In this document: positions 18,151 to 27,260 of the stretch, piece after piece
Numbering within the stretch: position 1 is the first letter of the stretch
Layout: each line of letters starts with the position of its first letter
DNA from: Sulfitobacter sp. D7
Lineage (GTDB): Bacteria > Pseudomonadota > Alphaproteobacteria > Rhodobacterales > Rhodobacteraceae
Direction of reading: 5' to 3'
Assembly (NCBI RefSeq): GCF_003611275.1
Contig: NZ_CP020694.1
Coordinates: forward strand, 2,914,001 to 2,978,000
Length of the DNA stretch: 64,000 bases
Position numbers and translations under genes: made by a program
Notes under the pieces: model-generated
What the model was told of the DNA's origin: nothing
Seen by the model: only the letters and a program-made list of their open reading frames with translations
Database searches by the model: none

Positions 18151-19118
18151 TATTCCCCGCGCGTGGCGGCCGCGCTCAGCCGTGCAAGATAATCGTCGAG
18201 CACATTGTCGATCGACAGCGGCGTCGGGTTCGCGGCGGTGCCCATCGGATCATTCGCCAGTAGCACGACCGAGCCACGGGAAACGGCGGGGAAACGCGCG
18301 ATCAGCGGGTTCTTGGCCAGTTCGTCCAACCGCGCCTGATCGCCATAGGTGACCACGACATCCACGTCTTCGAACAGATCGATCCGCTCTGCGCTGACCC
18401 GGCCCGAGTATTTCCCGGCCTCGCTGGCCTCGCGCACCGCTTGGGGCGTTGCCATGCCGATGTCGGTCAGGAACTGCACCCGCTGGTCGGCGGCGGCGTA
18501 GAAACCGATGGTGCTGAGGTCGCGCGGATCGAGGTGAGTGACGAACATCCCGGTTTTGCCAGCCAGTTCGGGATATTCTTCGCGGGCGGTGGCGATACGC
18601 TCTTCGATCTCGGCGACCATCGCGTCACCTTCTTCGGCCATGCCAAGGCCCGCCGCGTTCTGGCGGATCATCTCGCGCCATGTCGTCGTCCATGCGGCTT
18701 CGGGATAGGCGATGACCGGCGCAATGCGGCTCAGCGTTTCATAATCCGACTGCGACAGACCGGAATAGGCGGCAAGGATCACATCGGGCTGGGTGCTGGC
18801 CACGGCTTCGAAATCAATGCCATCGCCCTCGTCAAAGAGCGTGGGCACCTCTGCGTCCAATTCATCAAGCTTTTCGATCACCCAAGGCAGCAGCCCATCG
18901 CCATCGTCGTCCCCCCATGAGGCGCGGGCAAAACCGACGGGTACGATGCCGAGCGCCAAGGGCACCTCGTGATTGGCCCAGCCGACAGACGCCACCCGTT
19001 CGGGCCGCTCTTCGATGATGGTTTCGCCAAAGGCGTGTTCAACGGTGACGGGAAAGTCCTGCGCCGAGGCGGCAGTCGCGCCAAAGGCCAAGCAAATGAA
19101 TGACAATGTTCTGAGCAC
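18150..19118 (-). CDS. Iron-siderophore ABC transporter, periplasmic binding protein
   Basis: This 322-residue protein has a Sec signal peptide (cleavage near ATAASAQ, residue 19-20) and a FhuD/FepB-type helical-backbone fold (HAFGETIIEERPERVASVGW, GIDFEAVASTQPDVILAAYS, RIAPVIAYPEA). It captures the ferric siderophore in the periplasm. It is the first gene of the operon. The 14-bp AT-rich element at 19142-19155 lies only 24 bases upstream, where it could block a promoter. Confidence 0.92.
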   Translation of the reverse strand: MLRTLSFICLAFGATAASAQDFPVTVEHAFGETIIEERPERVASVGWANHEVPLALGIVPVGFARASWGDDDGDGLLPWVIEKLDELDAEVPTLFDEGDGIDFEAVASTQPDVILAAYSGLSQSDYETLSRIAPVIAYPEAAWTTTWREMIRQNAAGLGMAEEGDAMVAEIEERIATAREEYPELAGKTGMFVTHLDPRDLSTIGFYAAADQRVQFLTDIGMATPQAVREASEAGKYSGRVSAERIDLFEDVDVVVTYGDQARLDELAKNPLIARFPAVSRGSVVLLANDPMGTAANPTPLSIDNVLDDYLARLSAAATRGE

Positions 19119-19141
19119 TGCGGCCCCCTTAATCCGATTCT

Positions 19142-19155
19142 TTTAGTAAACTATT
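19142..19155 (-). promoter_or_regulatory. Candidate iron-responsive operator before the ABC operon
   Basis: TTTAGTAAACTATT (plus-strand orientation) contains the small inverted repeat TAGT-AA-ACTA and is nearly identical to the element before the receptor gene. Its position directly upstream of the first ABC gene fits a repressor site. The binding protein is unknown. Confidence 0.5.
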
Positions 19156-19239
19156 GTCTGTTATGCCCCAGTGGGCGGGGATGCAACAGGGCAGTTCATC
19201 GGATCGTGGGGTTGGGCCGTGCCAAAGCGAAGGTGCGCG

Positions 19240-19480
19240 CGGTCGGCCCAGATGCCGCTGCGACAAGCGTGATAAACGCACAGATAGGTGAAACAGCCCC
19301 GCCAGACCGCCCGTATGCGCCCCCGGTCTTCCCCGAGGGGAGGGACAGGAAAACCGGTGGGGCGCATCGCTGCAAGTCTATCGAGGAGCCACTCCCTGGG
19401 GTAGGGGAACGGGCAGCAGCTCCCGAGAAGGCCCGCGTCGTGAAGCATATTCTCAGGCGAAACGGTCGAAATGAACCGGT
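19240..19480 (+). other. Structured intergenic segment, possibly a degenerate riboswitch
   Basis: No convincing gene fills 19161-19652. On the plus strand this part can form a long imperfect hairpin (GCGCCCCCGGT near 19317 with ACCGGTGGGGCGC near 19353) and a second stem (GGAGC near 19384 with GCTCC near 19420). Short pieces recall cobalamin-riboswitch boxes in the right order (AGGTGAAACAGCCCCGCCAG, GAGCCACTCC, GAGAAGG, CTCAGG), but each is imperfect and no rightward gene follows. The leftward 117-residue frame here (19161-19514) is unlike any protein recognised. Confidence 0.2.
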
Positions 19481-19652
19481 TGCCAGCTTGGGACGCGGTC
19501 ATTGTTCTGGTCAACGACGCCTTCGTGCAGACCCGTCTATCGGCGGGTATGTCTAACTATAGGTCGCGCTTTGCATCGCTGCATCTGGGCGGGGGTATAA
19601 ACGGGCTAGTCTTAAGGATAGGTTGCCGCCCCCCCCGGTCAGACACGCCCCG

Positions 19653-22262
19653 TTACAGACCGACCTGCGCCTTCATTGCTGCCAGGGTCGCGTCCCAAGT
19701 TTCGGGCAAAGCCTTTGACAGCCCGCGCGCTTCGCCGTCTTTGCCGGTCTTGCAGGCGGTCTCGATCTCCTTGAGCAGGCCGTGCAGCCGGTCCGCCCCA
19801 AGCATGCCGCACATCCCGGCCATGGCATGGGCCTGCGCCTGCAAATCGGGCAGGCCATCGGCGGCCATCAATGCGGGCAGGTCATCCGCGCCCTTTTGGC
19901 CAAGCTTTTCCATCCGCTCCCGCAGCTTCTCCACGCCCAATAGGTCGATCAGGTCCGCGATCTGTTGTTCGTTCAACAATGGCCGTTTCGCGGATTTCGC
20001 CTGCACCGATGTCTGCGCGCTGGCCAAACGCTCTGGCAGGGCCTGTTCCGGCATCACCTCACGCCCCGAAAGCTCGCGCAGCTTTGCACGCAGCACTTTC
20101 ATATCCAGCGGCTTTTGCAAAAACCCCGACATCCCGACCGCGCTGAACTCCGCCCGTTCTTTCGGCAAGGCGTGGGCGGTCACGGCGATGATCGGCGTCT
20201 CCCGATTGGGGCCATCGCCGGAGAGAATCGCCTTGGTCGCCTGAATGCCATTCACCTCGGGCATGGAGATATCCATGAGGATCGCATCGAAGGGCGCGTC
20301 TTCGGCAAGCTCGATCGCCGCGCGCCCACCGGTGGCAAGGGTGACATCATGGCCGATTTTCTCCAGCATTGCCATGATCAGTTCGCAGTTGATCTCATTG
20401 TCGTCCACCAGCAGCAGGTTGAGCCGCTTTGCTGGCAGCATCTCGACGCGTTTTTTCTGTGGGTCGGGGGCGGCGTCGCAGTCGATCTCTGCCAGATCAG
20501 CAAGTTTCACCGGCAAGCGCAGCGTGAAACATGCCCCCTCTCCCACGGTCGAGTCGCACGTAATCTCGCCACCCAAACGTTTGACCAAACGACGCACGAT
20601 CCCAAGCCCCAAACCGGTGCCCCCAGTGCGCCGCTCATAGCGGCTGTCGAGCGAGACGAAGTCTTCGAAGATACGGTCGATATCCCCCGCCGGAATGCCG
20701 GGTCCGTCATCCTCGACCTGAAGGTGGAACTCCTCCCCCTCTGAGCCAGATTCGGCGAACCACCCGCGCAATGTCACATCACCGCCGGGGCTAAACTTGA
20801 TCGCGTTGCTCAGAAGGTTGACCAAAATCTGCTGGATCGCCCGTGGGTCCGTCACGATGGCCTTGTCGTCCAACTGCGTCAAATCTAGGTGCAGCCGCGT
20901 GCCCCCGGCCTCGGCCAGAGGGTCCATCGTGTTGATGATTCCCGCCATCAGCACCGTCATGTCACAGGTCTGACGCACCTGTTCATAGGTGCCCGCCTCG
21001 CTGCGCTCGATGGCCAGCACGTCGTTGATATGGCCCAACAAAATCTCACCCGAGGTCATCCCCGCATCGAGATAGCGCTTTTGCTCATCGTCGAGCCGGT
21101 CATCTTGCAGCAGTTGCAAAGCCGAGATCACACCATTGAGGGGCGTGCGCATCTCGTGGCTCATCATGGCGAAGAAGCGCGACTTTTCCTGATAGGCAAC
21201 AAGGGCTTCGTCACGCGCGGCAATAATCTCGGCCTCGCGGAGGCGTTTTTCGGTGATATCCCGGATATAAGCGATGAACAGCGCCCCCTGCCCCATGGGC
21301 GATTGCGACACGGACATCTCGACCGGGAAAATGCGCCCGGTTTGGTCGATCATTTCAAACTCGCGGCGGCCCTTATCGGCGACCTCCGTCTCTCCAGTCT
21401 GGCGGAATTTCTCAAGCCGTTCGCGGTGCACGCTGCGGTCGGCGGGCGGGATCAACAGGCTGATATAGTCCCTGCCCTTTGCGGCCTCATGGGTGATTCC
21501 GAATATCTCTTCGGCGGAGCCGTTGAAATCTTCGATCTCGCCGTGGTCGTTGATAACGACGATGGCGTCGAGCGATGCTTGAAGGGTGGTGGCAAGGCGC
21601 AGGTGGTTTTCTTCAACCAATTGCGAGGTGCGGTTCAACCGGCTGGCCTGCCGCGACAGGCGGTAGACCGCGCCGACCAAGGCAAGGGTGACGATCAACA
21701 CGATCGCCGCCATCACTTCGATCAGTCGCACGATCTCATGGCGTTCATTCTGGGACATCTCGTTGGCGATGGCGATAGAGGTCAAGGCAATCTCACGCGG
21801 GACATCCTCGACGCTGCGCAGCATCGTATCGATATCATCCAGCGCTGCGGCCAGTTCGACGTCAGTGCCATCAATCGCCGGTAAGAACCCATCCAGCAGG
21901 ATGCGCAGTTCGCGAATCTTGGGTTTGGCCTTTGCGTTATTGCGCATCCGTTCGGCCAGCAAAACGCGGCTGTAGAAGATGTCGAACCGCTTGCGGAACT
22001 CTTTCAGCGCCTCGGGCGTGGCGGATTTCGCCTGCGCCAATGCGCGGTCAGTCTTGAGGAACTCGATCTCAATCTGGGTAAAAACCCATTCGGCGTGGTC
22101 TTGTTGCGCACTGTCGAGCGCCTGAATGCGATCCCAGACGTTATAGGCCAGATAGGCGGCGATGCTCATCCCCGCCACGAGGATAAGCATCAATACCTGT
22201 CGGCTTCTGGCGCGCGCGGGTCGGAATTTTCCTGCGTCGTTCATCCAAGCCCTCTGCGCCAT
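19653..22262 (-). CDS. Hybrid sensor histidine kinase (PAS-HisKA-HATPase-REC-Hpt)
   Basis: The 869-residue kinase has TM1 at about 23-43, a roughly 140-residue helical periplasmic domain, TM2 at about 183-200 and a PAS domain at about 218-340. HisKA has His369 (MMSHEMRTPLNG). HATPase_c (NLLSNAIKFSPGG, DDGPGIP, GGTGLGLGIV) leads to a receiver (LLVDDNEINCEL, phospho-Asp in ILMDISMPEVNG) and a C-terminal Hpt domain with His in AQAHAMAGMCGMLG. It is a full phosphorelay unit that could pass phosphate to the divergent regulator at 23003. It lies 6 bases after a small periplasmic-protein gene; ATG 22244, after AGAGGG, is an alternative start. Confidence 0.93.
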   Translation of the reverse strand: MAQRAWMNDAGKFRPARARSRQVLMLILVAGMSIAAYLAYNVWDRIQALDSAQQDHAEWVFTQIEIEFLKTDRALAQAKSATPEALKEFRKRFDIFYSRVLLAERMRNNAKAKPKIRELRILLDGFLPAIDGTDVELAAALDDIDTMLRSVEDVPREIALTSIAIANEMSQNERHEIVRLIEVMAAIVLIVTLALVGAVYRLSRQASRLNRTSQLVEENHLRLATTLQASLDAIVVINDHGEIEDFNGSAEEIFGITHEAAKGRDYISLLIPPADRSVHRERLEKFRQTGETEVADKGRREFEMIDQTGRIFPVEMSVSQSPMGQGALFIAYIRDITEKRLREAEIIAARDEALVAYQEKSRFFAMMSHEMRTPLNGVISALQLLQDDRLDDEQKRYLDAGMTSGEILLGHINDVLAIERSEAGTYEQVRQTCDMTVLMAGIINTMDPLAEAGGTRLHLDLTQLDDKAIVTDPRAIQQILVNLLSNAIKFSPGGDVTLRGWFAESGSEGEEFHLQVEDDGPGIPAGDIDRIFEDFVSLDSRYERRTGGTGLGLGIVRRLVKRLGGEITCDSTVGEGACFTLRLPVKLADLAEIDCDAAPDPQKKRVEMLPAKRLNLLLVDDNEINCELIMAMLEKIGHDVTLATGGRAAIELAEDAPFDAILMDISMPEVNGIQATKAILSGDGPNRETPIIAVTAHALPKERAEFSAVGMSGFLQKPLDMKVLRAKLRELSGREVMPEQALPERLASAQTSVQAKSAKRPLLNEQQIADLIDLLGVEKLRERMEKLGQKGADDLPALMAADGLPDLQAQAHAMAGMCGMLGADRLHGLLKEIETACKTGKDGEARGLSKALPETWDATLAAMKAQVGL

Positions 22263-22268
22263 TGTCAG

Positions 22269-22751
22269 TTACTCGACACTAATGCGGTCAAGCTGCCAGA
22301 TCGACCGGCTGTAGACCAGTTCAGTCTGGTAGGCGATGTCACTGTCGTAAGGGTAGACGACCCAGAGTGGCCCCTTGTCCCGGCGCGACATTTCCTCGCC
22401 ATTGGTGTAGTAGGCGATGATCGGGCCGCCTTCGACGGCGTCGGACATCGGGATTTCCACAGCATAGTCATTGATGGCCGTCGCGGTGATCGTGCCGTCT
22501 TCGACGTTCAACGTGTCGAACAGATCCTTGAGGGAAACGCCTTCGAACTCCTGCGAGCCATCGGTCCAGATGGTTGTCGTTTCAAAGCTTGAGATCGGCA
22601 TCGACTGCAGGTCAGACAGGGTAAAGTTATGGGTTTCACCGGCCAGCGTCACGTTGAGCACGGCCTCTTCGTCTTGGGCGGCAACCGCCGAAGCAAGGCC
22701 CATTGTGAGCGCGGCTGCGGTGATGGTCATGCTAAGATTCTGAAAAATCAT
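22269..22751 (-). CDS. Exported molybdopterin-binding-fold protein, probable kinase partner
   Basis: The 160-residue protein has a signal peptide (cleavage near AVAAQDEE, residue 25-26). The rest resembles the oxidoreductase molybdopterin-binding (SUOX-like) fold: FTLSDLQSMPISSFETTT, FEGVSLKDLFDTL, GPLWVVYPYD. It contains no cysteine at all, so the Cys ligand of molybdenum in SUOX enzymes is absent. It is the first gene of a two-gene unit with the hybrid kinase, 6 bases apart, which suggests a periplasmic sensing or ligand-binding role. Cofactor binding is not shown. Confidence 0.85.
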   Translation of the reverse strand: MIFQNLSMTITAAALTMGLASAVAAQDEEAVLNVTLAGETHNFTLSDLQSMPISSFETTTIWTDGSQEFEGVSLKDLFDTLNVEDGTITATAINDYAVEIPMSDAVEGGPIIAYYTNGEEMSRRDKGPLWVVYPYDSDIAYQTELVYSRSIWQLDRISVE

Positions 22752-22835
22752 GTCTTGGTTCCTTATCTGGTGTTATGACCTGACCATACCCTGACCTAAT
22801 GAGAGGCGCGAATGCGCAGAAGCGCATCCCCCCTA

Positions 22836-22893
22836 TACCAAAGGATAGGCGCGCCTGCCCCGGAGCGCCCCGCCCTGCCATACCAAAGGATAG
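22836..22893. promoter_or_regulatory. Two direct copies of the TACCAAAGGATAG element
   Basis: TACCAAAGGATAG occurs at 22836-22848 and again at 22881-22893, 45 bases apart, in the divergent region between the kinase-partner gene and the response regulator. Related copies precede the surface-protein operon and the lysozyme-like gene. This spacing and recurrence suit binding sites of a regulator, most simply the LuxR-type regulator encoded at 23003 controlling itself. Confidence 0.55.
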
Positions 22894-23002
22894 CGGCGCA
22901 TGCCTTTGCGTCCTTTGTTCCTTGGGCTTTCATCTTTCTTTTCAAACGGGCACACTCTACCCATTAGAGAACGCCGGCCATTTGGGCTTCAGGAGATCTA
23001 TT

Positions 23003-23623
23003 ATGTCTTTGCGTATTTTAATTGCCGATGATCACGACATGGTTCGAGAGACCATTGCCATGTTCCTTGATGCCGATGGGGCGACCGTCACCGAAGCGGC
23101 ATGTGATCTGGCCGGTGCCTTGGACAAGATCAAGTCCGAGCCGCCCTACGATCTGGTTCTGCTCGATCATACGATGCCCGGTATGAAGGGGTTGCAGGGC
23201 CTGCAAACCGTGCTTGGTATCAACGAGGGCCGCCCCGTCGGGCTGATTTCTGGCACCGCCACCCGGCTGATCGCCGAACAGGCGTTGGAAATGGGGGCAA
23301 TCGGCTTTTTGCCCAAGACCCTGCCCGCCAAGTCACTGGTCAACGCGGTCCGCTTTATGGCCGCCGGGGAGACCTATGCCCCGGTCACCTTCATGTCGGG
23401 CAAAGACAATCCCGAAGAGACGGATTTCGAGAAAGCCTTGTCAGAGCGTGAGCGCCAAGTGCTGCGCGGATTGATGAGCGCGCAGTCGAATAAAGAGATC
23501 GCGCGCGACCTCGATCTGCAAGAAGTGACGATTAAACTGCACGTGAAAACACTTTGCCGAAAACTGGACGCAAAGAATCGTACGGATGCAGCGATCATTG
23601 CGCGCGACGCGGGCTTCGTTTGA
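23003..23623 (+). CDS. LuxR/NarL-type response regulator
   Basis: This 206-residue regulator has a receiver domain (1-120) with acidic pocket ADDHD, phospho-Asp55 in LVLLDHTMPG and Lys105 in GFLPKTLP. A LuxR helix-turn-helix follows (about 143-200; LSERERQVLRGLMSAQSNKE, IARDLDLQEVTIKLHVKTL). The ATG at 23003 follows AGGAG at 22991-22995; the upstream open frame is not needed. It faces the hybrid-kinase operon and precedes the surface-protein cluster, so it is the likely output of that phosphorelay. Two copies of a shared element lie in its promoter region. Confidence 0.93.
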   Translation: MSLRILIADDHDMVRETIAMFLDADGATVTEAACDLAGALDKIKSEPPYDLVLLDHTMPGMKGLQGLQTVLGINEGRPVGLISGTATRLIAEQALEMGAIGFLPKTLPAKSLVNAVRFMAAGETYAPVTFMSGKDNPEETDFEKALSERERQVLRGLMSAQSNKEIARDLDLQEVTIKLHVKTLCRKLDAKNRTDAAIIARDAGFV

Positions 23624-23715
23624 GGCCCGTTTTCGCCGCCTGAAACGCCCCGGCCCGGACCCTGCGCGGCCCCCCGTAGCGCGCCCAATTTGCCCTCTGG
23701 CTTGTAAACCATAAT

Positions 23716-23739
23716 CGCCCGCCCCGCGCGGGCGTTTTT
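23716..23739 (+). terminator. Intrinsic terminator after the response regulator
   Basis: A 7-bp GC stem (CGCCCGC 23716-23722 with GCGGGCG 23728-23734) is followed by TTTTT. It lies 93 bases after the regulator stop and separates it from the surface-protein genes, which therefore have their own promoter. Confidence 0.8.
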
Positions 23740-23843
23740 GCGTTTAGCCTATGGCGTTTTGCACCGGATCAAAGATTCGGAAACTGCACTTTTCCCTGCA
23801 AAATTAACCATCTATCCGCCCCGCCCCCAGCGCCATCCCCGCG

Positions 23844-23891
23844 CCAAATGATAGGCCGGGGCGCGACCCGATAGGGGCGCCTATCCTTTCG
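23844..23891. promoter_or_regulatory. Inverted pair of CAAAGGATAGG-type elements before the surface operon
   Basis: CCAAATGATAGG (23844-23855, plus) and CGAAAGGATAGGCGCC (minus strand, 23876-23891) face each other within the 420-base non-coding stretch upstream of 24043. The second overlaps a palindrome-like GATAGGGGCGCCTATC (23870-23885). They resemble the copies in front of the response regulator. Apart from these elements and the terminator, the stretch 23740-24042 shows no gene. Confidence 0.5.
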
Positions 23892-24042
23892 ACTAACCGT
23901 CTGACCAGAGGCTCAGCGAGTTAACCCTTCGCTCAGATGATATCGGTATTCGATTCCCCGAAGATGAGAACAGGACAACGCAATGAGCGTGTCCGTTCAT
24001 TGCAACTGCCGGCTCTTCACCGGCCCACAAGGGAACTACTAG

Positions 24043-24555
24043 ATGCGTATCCATATCTCCCAATCATCCAAGACACTCATTGCGAGTACGGCCTTGTCCC
24101 TCGCGGGTTTCGCGGCTGCCGCCGACGCGCTCACGAGCGAATTCTCCTTCCGCGTGGTGGAAACCAATGCCGAGGGCGAAGAAGTCCTCGTTGAGCGTGA
24201 AACGATCCGCCCGGGCGAGGTGATCTCTTATGAGCTGCGCCACCAGAACACGACCGAAGGCGCGATGGAGGGGCTCGTCATCGCCGCCCCGGTTCCTGAT
24301 GGCGTCTCTCTCGCCCTTGGGGCCGAAGTGACCTCTGTCGCCGCGGTCTTTGAAGTCCAGGCCGAGATGGACCCAGAGCAGGAAGGGCTGGAATGGTCGA
24401 CCGTTCCCGCCACCCGCAAGGTCGTCGATGCCAATGGCAACATGACCGAAGAGCCTCTTCCCGAAGAAGCCGTCGCCGCCGTGCGCTGGACCCTCTCGGA
24501 ACCGCTCGAAGCAGGCGCCTCCGCCTTCAACAGCTACCGCGTGCGCCTGAACTAA
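24043..24555 (+). CDS. Exported DUF11-like surface protein (small)
   Basis: The 170-residue protein has a signal peptide (cleavage near FAAAADA, residue 25-28) and one beta-sandwich domain of the DUF11 type (RPGEVISYELRHQNTTEGAM, GLVIAAPVPDGVSLALGAEV, WTLSEPLEAGASAF). It contains no cysteine in the mature part. It is the first of three exported DUF11-type genes in a row, 60 bases before the next. It may be a minor subunit or partner of the larger proteins. No biochemical role is known for such small members. Confidence 0.85.
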   Translation: MRIHISQSSKTLIASTALSLAGFAAAADALTSEFSFRVVETNAEGEEVLVERETIRPGEVISYELRHQNTTEGAMEGLVIAAPVPDGVSLALGAEVTSVAAVFEVQAEMDPEQEGLEWSTVPATRKVVDANGNMTEEPLPEEAVAAVRWTLSEPLEAGASAFNSYRVRLN

Positions 24556-24563
24556 TTCCGGCG

Positions 24564-24587
24564 CCTCTCTCTCCACTCTCTCTCTCC
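24564..24587 (+). repeat. CT-rich short repeat tract
   Basis: A run of CT dinucleotides with one CCA break lies between the first two surface-protein genes. A second, purer CT tract occurs after the lysozyme-like gene at 34072-34090, the only other one seen. Confidence 0.6.
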
Positions 24588-24615
24588 AACTACTATAGAA
24601 CTAGGGAATATTAAC

Positions 24616-27249
24616 GTGAAAAACCATACAACCTTCCTGCGCTCCGTGAGCGCTGTTGCTCTGACCGCCGTGATCGGCACTGTCGCTTTCGCGGCACCCG
24701 AAGCGGGCTCGGTCATCGGCAACCAAGCCGTCGCGACCTATACCAACGCGGCGGGCGACACGATCACGGTAACCTCCAACACCGTTGAGACGATCGTTCA
24801 GCAAGTTGCCGGCGTGACATTGACCTCCGACAACTCCGAGACGATCGCCCCCGGCGGCAAGGCCTTCCTGCCGCACATCATTACCAACGATGGTAACGGC
24901 CCGGATGCCTTCGCTCTTACCGCGGTGGAAACCGACACCGGCACGCTTGATACGTCGCAACTGGTCTTCTACCCCGACGCCAATATGGACGGCGTGGCCG
25001 ATAGCGCCACACCGCTGACCGAGACTCCGACCCTTGCCCCGGGTGAGCAGTTCGGCATCGTGATCGAAGCCTCCGTCGCCTCCACGGCGACCGGCTCTGA
25101 CACGATCACCGTGACGGCGGCCTCGACCCTCGACGGCACCGTGCTGAGCACCAACACGGACACGCTGACAATCTCCAACGACGCGATTGTCGAGTTGGTC
25201 AAATCGATGACAGCAGACCCCTCAGGCGGCGCCAATCCAAACATCATCGACGCGGGCGACGTAGTGACCATCACGCTGACCTACTCCAGCACCGGTCTCG
25301 CTGCCGCCAACAACTACTCTGTGCAGGACGTGCTCGATGGCCGCCTGGCCTACGTTCCCGGCTCGGCCCGCTGGTCTGACTCTGCTACACCGCTGGACGA
25401 TGACAACGGTTCCACCGTCGTGGACACCACAAACGGCTCCGGCGAGACAATCGCTTGGGACTATGATGACGGCCAAAACGTCAACTTCCTGATCTCCTCT
25501 GTCGGCTCTGGCCGCTCGGGTGAGGTGACCTTCCGTGCCGTGATCGCGGATACCGCCAATGCGGGCATCATCACCAACGTGGCGACCCAAGACGTTGACG
25601 GCACAGCCTTCCCGCCGTCGAACACCGCCTCTGTCACCGTGGACAACCAATATGCAGTGGCGATTGCCGATACGGCAATCAACTCCAACGGCACCGCCAA
25701 TGCGGCAATCGCCTCGGGCACCGACGATGACGCCGCGAGCAACGATGTCGTCACGGAAACCGGCGATGTCTACCAAGGCGGCGTGATCCGTCAGGAATTT
25801 GTGCTGACCAACCTCTCCAACAGCCCGGACAGCCTGCAGCTCGATGTGGCCAATGTGGACTTCCCGAACGGTACCACCTTCCGCTTTGTCGGCGCTGATG
25901 GTGTCACACCGGTGGTAAGCTCTGTTGGTCCGCTGGCCATCGGGGAAAGCGCCAAAGTGACGTTGATTGCCACATTGCCATCAGACGTCACACCAACCGC
26001 GACCACCAACTACACCGCGACAATCACCACCACGTCGGACAGCTCGGGCGTCTCTGACGTATCGACCGCTGAATTCTCAGGCGCGGTGCTGGCAGCTTCG
26101 GTTGACCTTGAAAACGCCGTGGTCGGTTCCGAAGGTGATGGCGCGGCCCCGACAAACGGTGGCAACCCATGGATCACCGAAACGGCGGACCCCGGTGAAC
26201 CTGTCGTCTTTGACATGCTGGTCGAAAACAACGGCCCGACCTCGGACAGCTTCAACCTGTCGCTGGATCAGGCCCTGCCCGCAGGCTGGACGGTTGAGTT
26301 CCAACTGCCAGACGGGTCGATCGTGTCGAACACAGGCACCATCCCGGCAGGTGATTCGCAGGCCATCCGTGCGGTGATCACCCCGGCCGATGACGCCCTG
26401 CCCGGCGATACCTTGGTCGACATCGCGGTCGTCTCTTCCGTCTCGGGACAGGGTGACCGTATCGTCAACCAAGTCACGGTCAACGAAATCTACGACGTGA
26501 AGATCATCGACAACCAAAGCGCGCAGGCTTCGCCGGGTGGTATCGTGGACATCCTCCACACCATCTCGAACGAAGGGAACGTGGCCATCACCGAGGCGTC
26601 GATCACCGAATCCGGTCTGACCAACTTCTCCGGCGCGATCTTCTGGGACCAGAACGGCAATGGCGTGATCGATCCATCCGAGCCGGTGATCGACAACTTC
26701 GATGACCTGACCGACGGTGTTTCGCCGGGTGTCAACGGGCTTGCTCCGGGCGACAGCATCTCGCTGATCTACCGTGTGCAGACGCCATCGACAGCCACCC
26801 AAGGTGTCTCCGAAGTCGGCACGATCTCGATCAACAACACGTTGAACGGCACCGGGACCGATATCGACCAGACCAACAACGCCGTCGAAGACCGCGTGGT
26901 CATCATCTCGGGCGATGTCACACTGAGCAAGTATCAGTATATCGACGCGGGCTGCGATGGCACCGTGGGCACCTTCACCAAGACCCGTCTTGATGTCGAG
27001 CCCGGCCAGTGCATCCGCTACATGGTCGAAGCCGAGAACACGGGCGCCTCTGCGGCGGACAACGTGATCATCTCGGACGCCGCACCGGCCTATACCGCGG
27101 TCACAAACTGTGGCGGTGCCTGCCCAGAGAGCCTGTTCCCGGGCACCAGCACGGCCACCGTCACCTCGACCAACGTATCGAGCACACATGGCACGATCCT
27201 TCCCGGCGGCTTTGCCCGGGTAGAGTTCACCGTGCGGGTCGACGACTAA
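24616..27249 (+). CDS. Large exported DUF11-repeat protein
   Basis: This 877-residue protein starts at GTG 24616. Its signal peptide ends near AFAAPEAG (residue 26-30), followed by several DUF11-type beta-sandwich repeats of 120-150 residues (VTNDGNGPDAFAL-like, ITLTYSSTGLAAANNYSV, FVLTNLSNSPDSLQL, MLVENNGPTSDSFNLSL, ISNEGNVAITEASI). Calcium-type acidic loops such as YPDANMDGVAD and WDQNGNGVIDPSEP occur. The last repeat has four Cys. There is no transmembrane or sorting anchor, so it may be secreted or held by the barrel protein downstream. A 12-bp stem-loop follows the stop. Confidence 0.88.
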   Translation: MKNHTTFLRSVSAVALTAVIGTVAFAAPEAGSVIGNQAVATYTNAAGDTITVTSNTVETIVQQVAGVTLTSDNSETIAPGGKAFLPHIITNDGNGPDAFALTAVETDTGTLDTSQLVFYPDANMDGVADSATPLTETPTLAPGEQFGIVIEASVASTATGSDTITVTAASTLDGTVLSTNTDTLTISNDAIVELVKSMTADPSGGANPNIIDAGDVVTITLTYSSTGLAAANNYSVQDVLDGRLAYVPGSARWSDSATPLDDDNGSTVVDTTNGSGETIAWDYDDGQNVNFLISSVGSGRSGEVTFRAVIADTANAGIITNVATQDVDGTAFPPSNTASVTVDNQYAVAIADTAINSNGTANAAIASGTDDDAASNDVVTETGDVYQGGVIRQEFVLTNLSNSPDSLQLDVANVDFPNGTTFRFVGADGVTPVVSSVGPLAIGESAKVTLIATLPSDVTPTATTNYTATITTTSDSSGVSDVSTAEFSGAVLAASVDLENAVVGSEGDGAAPTNGGNPWITETADPGEPVVFDMLVENNGPTSDSFNLSLDQALPAGWTVEFQLPDGSIVSNTGTIPAGDSQAIRAVITPADDALPGDTLVDIAVVSSVSGQGDRIVNQVTVNEIYDVKIIDNQSAQASPGGIVDILHTISNEGNVAITEASITESGLTNFSGAIFWDQNGNGVIDPSEPVIDNFDDLTDGVSPGVNGLAPGDSISLIYRVQTPSTATQGVSEVGTISINNTLNGTGTDIDQTNNAVEDRVVIISGDVTLSKYQYIDAGCDGTVGTFTKTRLDVEPGQCIRYMVEAENTGASAADNVIISDAAPAYTAVTNCGGACPESLFPGTSTATVTSTNVSSTHGTILPGGFARVEFTVRVDD

Positions 27250-27260
27250 CCGACCTCTCC

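Noticed and set aside
19161..19514. 117-codon leftward frame in the gap before the hybrid kinase
   Set aside because: It has no family resemblance, and its composition alternates as in non-coding GC-rich DNA. The same bases form hairpins on the plus strand.
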